Shown here in pieces: positions 8,028 to 12,983 of a stretch of 29,681 nucleotides of DNA (within the stretch, counting starts at the first letter, position 1; every line of letters begins with the position of its first letter). Both the position numbers and the translations under genes were made by a program. Below the pieces are notes generated by a model. That model did not search any database, was not told where the DNA came from, and saw only the letters and a program-made list of their open reading frames with translations. The stretch comes from CAZDQL01 sp964507325 (GTDB lineage: Bacteria > Planctomycetota > UBA1135 > GCA-002686595): NCBI GenBank assembly GCA_964507325.1, contig CAZDQL010000080.1:1-29681 (forward strand). Direction: 5' to 3'.

Positions 8028-8931
8028 CGACGATCCTCCTGGCGCTCATTCCGAGTCGCTCTATCCACTCCCCCTGGGGGTCCAGAGTCAGGGAGTGGAG
8101 GGGTCGCACACGCGACCAGAGAGTTGCGAAGCGCGCAGCTTCGACCGGCCGGTCGGTCGCCAGCTCGTCGAGCCGCAGGGCGAATCGATCCCGCGCGCCT
8201 CGATCCTGGAGCTGCAACGCGTTCTTCAGGCAGCTAGCAGCCGTCGTGATGTTGTCGGGACGCTCATCAAGTGCTGCCGAGTAGACCTCGAGCGCACTGC
8301 GACAATCGCCCAGGTCTCCCTGAGCCATGGCAAGGGTGGTGAGCACGTAGAACCGCAGATCCCCCGCCACCTCGGCTTCGAGCTGCCCCAGGAGATCGCG
8401 TCCGGCACTCGGTCGGCCCTCGAAGAGATGGGCCTGTGCGTGGAGCACCCGGCTGACTGCCGAGCCCTGCAGCCGCCTGGCGGCCAGGGCCAGCTCGCCG
8501 TAGCCGACTTCTCCCAGGGAGCCCACGGCAATCCTGCCCAAGAGCCCAGCTACGGATGCATCGTAGTGCGACCGGGCTGTGAGCCGCCGCGCCTCTCGAA
8601 TGGACTGCTCGGCGTCGGACGTGTGGCGTGGGGGCTTCTGGGTGGAACCGTAGCCGCCTACGAGAGCTCGGCATTGGCCATCCCCCCTAGCACCTTTCGC
8701 CCGGAACGCGTTCTGCAGCAGCAGCGCCACCTCGTCCCGATACGCCTGCAGCAAGTGCCGCTCCGCCGCCGTCCACCCCGCCGTCCCCGCGCTCGCCGAC
8801 GGCACGTCCGCGTACGCGTTCGTCACCACCTCTGCCGGCACGAGCTTGAAGAGCGTCGATTCCGGGTCCCCCGCGATCTCCCCCAGGAGCTCCCGGATCT
8901 CCTCGTCCAAATGCACCGTGAGCTCGCTCAT
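8014..8931 (-). CDS. TPR-like alpha-helical protein coupled to a sigma-like gene
   Basis: A 305-residue protein with no signal peptide or membrane segment, so probably cytoplasmic. The N-terminus (1-80) is acidic and helical. Residues 120-245 read as helical repeats of TPR type: small-residue positions in SHYDASVAGLLGRIA, then a segment ending LALAARRLQGS, and LTTLAMAQGDLGDCRSALEVY (197-217), whose A/G-L-G-x-A spacing is close to the TPR consensus. Its ATG overlaps the stop of the sigma-like gene as ATGA (8928-8931), which implies translational coupling and near-equal amounts of the two proteins. By position it could be the partner or antagonist of the sigma-like protein; TPR or helical partners of sigma factors are known, but this is inference. 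No family was recognised with confidence. Confidence 0.68.
   Translation of the reverse strand: MSELTVHLDEEIRELLGEIAGDPESTLFKLVPAEVVTNAYADVPSASAGTAGWTAAERHLLQAYRDEVALLLQNAFRAKGARGDGQCRALVGGYGSTQKPPRHTSDAEQSIREARRLTARSHYDASVAGLLGRIAVGSLGEVGYGELALAARRLQGSAVSRVLHAQAHLFEGRPSAGRDLLGQLEAEVAGDLRFYVLTTLAMAQGDLGDCRSALEVYSAALDERPDNITTAASCLKNALQLQDRGARDRFALRLDELATDRPVEAARFATLWSRVRPLHSLTLDPQGEWIERLGMSARRIVDAGL
8035..8040 (-). promoter_or_regulatory. Perfect Shine-Dalgarno (AGGAGG) for the 52-residue peptide gene
   Basis: AGGAGG on the minus strand, 7 bases before ATG 8027, inside the 3' end of the TPR-like gene. It is among the best ribosome binding sites in the window and is the main evidence that the small overlapping frame is translated. 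Confidence 0.75.
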
Positions 8932-9554
8932 TCGTCCCCCACGGCGTCGCAGAGTTTGTTCACGGCCCGCATCAGCAGGTCCCGCGCGTGCAGCGCGTCG
9001 ATCCCCATCTCACGTCCGTAGCGACCGAAGCCCTTGCCCTGTACCAAGCAGTGGTGGAACACGTGTCGTTCCGCCACGGGCAGCGCGTTTGCCGCGGCGG
9101 TGGCGATGCGCACCTGGTCGGGGGTGAAGCGCAAGGTCTCCATCAGGAAGCGGAAGCGGGGCTCGATCGGCTCCTCAACCGGTACTCCCTGCCGCGCCAG
9201 CTCGGCGTCACGATCGAGGTAGGCCTCCGCCGCCACTTCGATGGTGCCTTCGAGCCACTCGTCGAAGTCGGTCGAGCTGTCGAGCGTCGGCGCGTCCACC
9301 ACCACCATCGCCAGCACCTCGTAGGCGAGCGCGACCGAGTCCACCAGGTGGCAACGCTTGCCCGCCCACTCTCCGCAGCGCAGCCGCATCCCCAGGCGGT
9401 CGCCGTCTGCCAGAATGCGCAGTCCTTCCGCACCGTCGCGGCCGTTCAGGAGTGCCTGCAATTCGGCGAGGCTGGTGAGCGGAGGCTCGTCCGTCCGCCT
9501 GCGCAGCGGTTCGTCGGGGTGGCTCTCTCCTCGCTGTGAGCTCCTCGATACCAT
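8928..9554 (-). CDS. Sigma-70 region 4-like helix-turn-helix protein (divergent ECF-like sigma factor)
   Basis: A 208-residue cytoplasmic protein. Residues about 150-205 align by eye with sigma-70 region 4: ANALPVAERHVFHHC matches the LPxxERxxF opening, then QGKGFGRYGREMGI fills the recognition-helix position, and LLMRAVNKLCDAV corresponds to the closing basic helix. The upstream half (residues 25-140) should contain region 2 but does not show its usual conserved blocks, so it is either very divergent or something else. The first ATG is 9554; there is no clear Shine-Dalgarno, and the first 25 residues are polar and may not be translated. A good sigma-70-type promoter lies 46-74 bases upstream. 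It heads an operon with the TPR-like protein, the secreted peptide and the repeat protein. Alternatives: another DNA-binding HTH protein of the sigma-4 superfamily. Confidence 0.62.
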   Translation of the reverse strand: MVSRSSQRGESHPDEPLRRRTDEPPLTSLAELQALLNGRDGAEGLRILADGDRLGMRLRCGEWAGKRCHLVDSVALAYEVLAMVVVDAPTLDSSTDFDEWLEGTIEVAAEAYLDRDAELARQGVPVEEPIEPRFRFLMETLRFTPDQVRIATAAANALPVAERHVFHHCLVQGKGFGRYGREMGIDALHARDLLMRAVNKLCDAVGDE

Positions 9555-9599
9555 CGTTGGCAGGCCGCGAAGCGATCGGGGCGCTCCGCCAGCACATGG

Positions 9600-9628
9600 A
9601 GTTTACATGGGGTGCTGCTGGGGGTCAA
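9600..9628 (-). promoter_or_regulatory. Sigma-70-type promoter for the sigma-like operon
   Basis: On the minus strand: -35 TTGACC (9623-9628, five of six consensus bases), a spacer of exactly 17 bases (9606-9622), and -10 TAAACT (9600-9605, four of six). These AT-containing hexamers stand out in very GC-rich sequence. Transcription would start near 9593 and give a leader of about 40 bases before ATG 9554. It would drive the four genes down to 4620. This suggests the operon is read by the housekeeping polymerase rather than only by its own sigma-like product. Confidence 0.5.
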
Positions 9629-9992
9629 GCGTAGCCGGAGCCGGTGGGCGACTGGGACCAACAGGCATCCTGCCTACCCAGTGATCGCACCCGGCGGTCA
9701 CGAGTGTCGAGAACGCAGGCTCTGACGAGGAACCTCCGAGAGCTGGCTCCTTACGTGAGCGTTCTAGTTTGTGGCGGGGCGCGTCCGGCCCGGGCCCATG
9801 GTGAAGCGACATCGGATGCGCCGGGTGGACCACGGGTCGGGCAGCGTCACACGACCTCCTGACTGCCCGCTTCTGGACTGCCTCCCTTCGATGTGCTTCT
9901 CGCGAGGCCGCTCGTCGTAGCCTCTTCGCTGCAAAGGACTTGGGGCGCCCTGCCCCCGGCGCAGGCCCTCTGGGGGAGGCTGACGAACGGGT

Positions 9993-10008
9993 ACCGGCGA
10001 ACGCCGGT
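9993..10008. repeat. 16-bp perfect palindrome about 100 bases past the LytTR gene
   Basis: ACCGGCG, two central A bases, then CGCCGGT: two 7-bp arms in perfect inverted symmetry. The same core (CCGGYGAAYG, followed by GGTTY) recurs at 12804-12820 and 12825-12841 upstream of the LiaF-like gene. It may be an operator-like site or a weak RNA hairpin after the lytS-lytTR genes. There is no T-run. Confidence 0.4.
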
Positions 10009-10107
10009 TCTGGGGGGCCTGAGGTGGGTTCAGAACGCTGTGGTCGAGGCGTCGACGGCCGGATGCACACGGAAGGGGGGCAGTTCAGACCACTCCCGAC
10101 TCCCCAG

Positions 10108-10860
10108 CTAGAGCAGCGCCTTCAACCGCTTGTACCCCGCCCGGCTGACCGGCAGCTTGCGCCCGTCGTCCAGAATGGCGAATCGGCTGTCCTTCGCGTA
10201 CAGCTCGACCTTCGCCAGCCGATCCAGATTCAGGATGTAGGAGCGGTGGATGCGCACGAAGCGCGAGGGGTCCAACAGCGTCTCCAGACGCCCGATCTTC
10301 TCCGTCTTCTCGTGCTCCCGGTTCTCGGCGCGGATGCACACCCGATCGTCGCGCGCCTCGACGAAGTCCACGTCGTCGACCGCGATCACGTGGATGCGAC
10401 TGCCGGACCGCACCAGGATGCGAGAGAGGAACGAGCCCTCGGGGCGCGCCGCATCGGCGAGCTCGGCGCCGGGGAGGGGCTTGCGATGCGCCCGGCTCTT
10501 CCGCACGCGCTGCAGCGCCTCGGCCAAACGCTCGCGCGAGAAGGGCTTGAGCAGGTAGTCCACGGCGTGGACCTCGAAGGCCTTGAGGGCGTATTCGTCG
10601 TAGGCCGTCGTGAAGATCACCGCCGGACAGGGGTCGAGCAGCTCCAGCACTTCGAATCCCGAGAGCTTGGGCATCTGCACGTCGAGGAGCAGGACGTCGG
10701 GCTGGGACTCGACCACGGCCTTCACGGCCTCGAACCCGTTCTCGCATTCGGCCACGAGGTCGACGTCGGGCTCGTCCGCCAGGTACTCGCGCAGGAGCGT
10801 GCGCGCGGGCTGTTCGTCGTCCACGAGCACGATGCGTAGGCTGCCGGCGCCGGCGCTCAT
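10108..10860 (-). CDS. LytTR-family response regulator
   Basis: A 250-residue two-component regulator. Receiver domain (about 8-125): acidic pair D14-D15, phosphorylated aspartate D60 in LLLDVQMPKLSG, T84/T85, and K105 in DYLLKPF. A linker (about 126-147) leads to a LytTR DNA-binding domain (about 148-250) with the characteristic FVEARDDRVCI and the block VRIHRSYILNLDRLAKVE. LytTR domains bind pairs of short direct repeats spaced about two helical turns apart, and such a pair is visible upstream of this operon at 12807-12836. Its start overlaps the kinase stop as ATGA (10857-10860), so translation is coupled. All expected residues are present and the length is standard. It should be activated by the adjacent LytS-type kinase; targets beyond its own operon are unknown. 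Confidence 0.95.
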   Translation of the reverse strand: MSAGAGSLRIVLVDDEQPARTLLREYLADEPDVDLVAECENGFEAVKAVVESQPDVLLLDVQMPKLSGFEVLELLDPCPAVIFTTAYDEYALKAFEVHAVDYLLKPFSRERLAEALQRVRKSRAHRKPLPGAELADAARPEGSFLSRILVRSGSRIHVIAVDDVDFVEARDDRVCIRAENREHEKTEKIGRLETLLDPSRFVRIHRSYILNLDRLAKVELYAKDSRFAILDDGRKLPVSRAGYKRLKALL

Positions 10861-11918
10861 CTGCCCTCCTCGGCCGGTAGAGCGAGATCGACGCAGAAGC
10901 GCCCATCCCCCTCGCGGACGTCCATGCGGCCTGCCCCGCGATAGAGACCCTCGAGGCGCCGTCGCACGTTTTCGAGGCCGACCCCTTCGCCAGCGCGGCG
11001 CGGGCTCTCCGCGTCCACCGGGTTCTCGACGGAGAGCTCGAGTTGCTGTCCGTCGCGGCGCGCCGTCAGCCGGACTTCACCGCCTTCGAGCCGCTGGGCA
11101 ATGCCGTGCAGTACGGCGTTCTCGACCAAGGGTTGCAGGAGGAGCGGCGGCACCAGGCACGCCAGGGTGGTCGGCTCGACCTGCTCCTCGACGCCCAGAC
11201 GATCGCCGAAACGCACCTTCTCGATCTCGAGATAGCCGCGGACGAGCTCCAGCTCCCGCTCCAGGGTGACGTACGTCGGCTTGCTCGTCGTGAGGCTGGC
11301 GCGCAGGAGGTCGGCGAGCTTCAGGCACATCTCGCGCGCGCGACCCGGATCGTCGGCCGTCAAGGCGCTGATCGAATTCAGGCTGTTGAAGAGGAAGTGG
11401 GGCTGGACCTGGGCCTTCAGCGCCTTGAGCTCCGCCTGCTGCGCCAGCATGTCGAGCAACAGCACCTGACGCTGCCTCTGCGCGGCCTGCTCCTGGGCAT
11501 TCAGCAGGTAGTGGACAGCCACCGACAGAAGGTACAGCACGAAGCCCAGGCCGAGCACCAGGAACGCGGAGTCGCGCCAGGCTCCCTGCAGGTCGGAGAA
11601 GGTCGTCGAGCCGCTCCACGCGGCCGCCCACAGGAAGCCGACCGTGACCCAGATCCCCGCCGCGAAGACCGCCGAGAGCGCATGGGACAGCAGGACGGTG
11701 CCCGTGTGCCGGCCCGGCAGCGGCAGGGCCCGGCACGGGAACCAGGCCGCCAGGCACACGAAGGCGAAGACCGCGGTGGGGAGAACGACGAGCAGGAGGG
11801 CCGGCAGGAGACTCAGCCCCTGCGTCTCGTGCACCAGCGCGGCCAGGAAGAGGCCCAGCGGAATCCAGGCCGCGAGATAGGCCCGCAGGCGGTTGCGCCG
11901 ACCGAGGATGGGGTGCAT
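10857..11918 (-). CDS. LytS-type sensor histidine kinase (His_kinase family)
   Basis: A 353-residue inner-membrane kinase. Four hydrophobic segments (about 14-33, 38-60, 74-100 and 117-140) form the sensor part, without a sizeable periplasmic domain, then a coiled helix rich in Q/A/L (141-170). The phospho-acceptor histidine is H174 in VQPHFLFNSLNSI. The ATP-binding domain shows PLVENAVLHGI (N267) and the G-box GEGVGLENVRRRL (310-322). This arrangement is typical of kinases that pair with LytTR regulators. It lies between the LiaF-like gene (10-base gap) and the regulator (4-base overlap), so the three form one transcript. With few extracytoplasmic residues, sensing probably occurs within the membrane or through the LiaF-like partner; that is inferred by analogy with LiaF-LiaS. 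Confidence 0.93.
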   Translation of the reverse strand: MHPILGRRNRLRAYLAAWIPLGLFLAALVHETQGLSLLPALLLVVLPTAVFAFVCLAAWFPCRALPLPGRHTGTVLLSHALSAVFAAGIWVTVGFLWAAAWSGSTTFSDLQGAWRDSAFLVLGLGFVLYLLSVAVHYLLNAQEQAAQRQRQVLLLDMLAQQAELKALKAQVQPHFLFNSLNSISALTADDPGRAREMCLKLADLLRASLTTSKPTYVTLERELELVRGYLEIEKVRFGDRLGVEEQVEPTTLACLVPPLLLQPLVENAVLHGIAQRLEGGEVRLTARRDGQQLELSVENPVDAESPRRAGEGVGLENVRRRLEGLYRGAGRMDVREGDGRFCVDLALPAEEGR

Positions 11919-11928
11919 CCCGCGCGCC

Positions 11929-12717
11929 TCAGTTCTTGACTTCGATCCCGCCCATCATCGCGAAGCCGCGCACGTGGAGCACCTTCCTGGGCGCGTCGGG
12001 CGGCGGAGCGGTGGCCTTCGATTCCACCCCCCCCATGAAGGGCACGACCTCGACGGAGACCTCCCAGTCCTCCGGCACGCGGATCTCGCCGCCGCCCATG
12101 AGCGAGAAGGTGTCCAGCACGGCCTCTTCCCCTGCGGGGATGTCGGCGTCCCTCAGGTCGAGCTCGTAGCCTCCCATGATCGCGATCAGATCACCCCCTC
12201 GGTAGGTCTGGGAGCCGACGCGCCGGTCCTGGCCGGACCACAAGGCGAAGATGTTCGTGTAGTCGGCGCTCCTGCTGATCCTCGCCGACTTGGGCACCAG
12301 CGCGCCATAGGCGATGGAACCACCCAGAAGGACGAGCGCGACCGGCCAGAACCTCCAGAGGTCGCCGGGATCCAGGATTTCGGGCTGCAGCTTGCCCAAC
12401 AAGAGCAGACCGCCGAGGAGCATCAAGCCCAGACCGATGACGCGCGGGAACGCGCTGTCGCCGAAGCAGAGCTGAACCAGCCCGAGAGCCACGATCCCGG
12501 TGGGCCACCAGCTCTTGAGGAAGTCGTCGTCCAGCAGCTCCAGGTTGTCCAGGAGGAAGATCGCGCCCACGACCGCCACGAGGATGCCGAAGAAGAGCTT
12601 GGGGGTGAGTCTGCTACGCAACTCGCGATCCGCTGCGGTCGGGGACGCTCCGCGCTCGCTTTCGAAGCTACGACGCGGGGCTTCGGGGATGCGCGAGGGT
12701 TCGTTTTCGGGGGTCAT
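11929..12717 (-). CDS. LiaF-like membrane protein (LiaI/LiaF transmembrane domain plus C-terminal beta domain)
   Basis: A 262-residue membrane protein. A charged cytoplasmic N-terminus (1-38) precedes four hydrophobic segments (about 41-57, 70-86, 93-109 and 121-140). The C-terminal part (about 148-262) is a beta-helix-like region with repeated M-G-G turns: IMGGYELDL (180-188), LMGGGEIRVP (206-215), FMGGVES (227-233) and MMGGIEV (254-260). This is the pattern of the C-terminal domain of LiaF and related cell-wall-stress proteins. In LiaFSR systems LiaF inhibits the sensor kinase until envelope damage; similar proteins accompany LytS/LytTR pairs in other phyla. Here it is the first gene of the operon, 10 bases before the kinase. 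The start at ATG 12717 lacks a strong ribosome site. A regulatory partner role is likely but not proven. Confidence 0.85.
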   Translation of the reverse strand: MTPENEPSRIPEAPRRSFESERGASPTAADRELRSRLTPKLFFGILVAVVGAIFLLDNLELLDDDFLKSWWPTGIVALGLVQLCFGDSAFPRVIGLGLMLLGGLLLLGKLQPEILDPGDLWRFWPVALVLLGGSIAYGALVPKSARISRSADYTNIFALWSGQDRRVGSQTYRGGDLIAIMGGYELDLRDADIPAGEEAVLDTFSLMGGGEIRVPEDWEVSVEVVPFMGGVESKATAPPPDAPRKVLHVRGFAMMGGIEVKN

Positions 12718-12806
12718 GAGACTGGTTCCGGGTCAGGCCCGCAGCGGTGGGCCGCGGGCGCCAGGGAAGTCTCGGCCTGCCGCCAGGGGCGCGGAAGGGC
12801 TTGCCG

Positions 12807-12836
12807 GTGAACGGTGGTTTCGGGCCGGCGAATGGC
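12807..12836 (-). promoter_or_regulatory. Candidate LytTR-type operator: two 9-bp direct repeats, 12-bp spacer
   Basis: On the minus strand, GCCATTCGC (12828-12836) and ACCGTTCAC (12807-12815) lie in the same orientation with exactly 12 bases between them, a 21-bp period. Both sit in a longer 17-bp repeat (12825-12841 and 12804-12820). The second copy has the GTT core and most other positions of the consensus described for AgrA/AlgR/LytR-type regulators, which bind paired direct repeats 12-13 bp apart. The pair lies about 90-120 bases upstream of the LiaF-like start, where the operon's own LytTR protein could act. No clear -10/-35 was found between this site and the gene. Confidence 0.45.
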
Positions 12837-12915
12837 GGTTCGGCGGCCGGATCGACCCGGCGCGCTTGAGAAAGCCATCCTCGAGGTGCAGATCGAGAAC
12901 ATCCCCCAGCGGGTC

Positions 12916-12932
12916 GAGACCACACCGGTCTC
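12916..12932. terminator. Hairpin after the sigma-fusion gene (weak terminator candidate)
   Basis: GAGACC (12916-12921), a 5-base loop, and GGTCTC (12927-12932) form a perfect 6-bp stem about 50 bases past the stop of the sigma-fusion gene and upstream of the LiaF-like operon. No T-run follows. The 266-base gap at 12718-12983 otherwise holds the direct-repeat pair at 12807-12836. Confidence 0.3.
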
Positions 12933-12983
12933 AGCAGTGGCTCGACCGACGCCCGGGGCCCGGGAGAACCCCGATCCGCCGCG

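Larger units (their letters stand above)
9555..10107. other. 553-base intergenic region upstream of the sigma-like operon
   Basis: This gap lies between the end of the LytTR regulator gene and the start of the sigma-like gene, both on the minus strand. It holds the promoter at 9600-9628 and the palindrome at 9993-10008. A 155-codon open frame on the minus strand (9603-10070) has an arginine/proline/serine-rich composition, no signal and no domain, and looks like a by-product of high GC. No tRNA-like or riboswitch-like fold was evident. The length is large for this compact window, and most of it remains unexplained. Confidence 0.6.

Noticed and set aside
9603..10070. 155-codon minus-strand open frame in the large intergenic region
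   Set aside because: R/P/S/H-rich translation with no hydrophobic core, no ribosome site and overlap with the promoter at 9600-9628.
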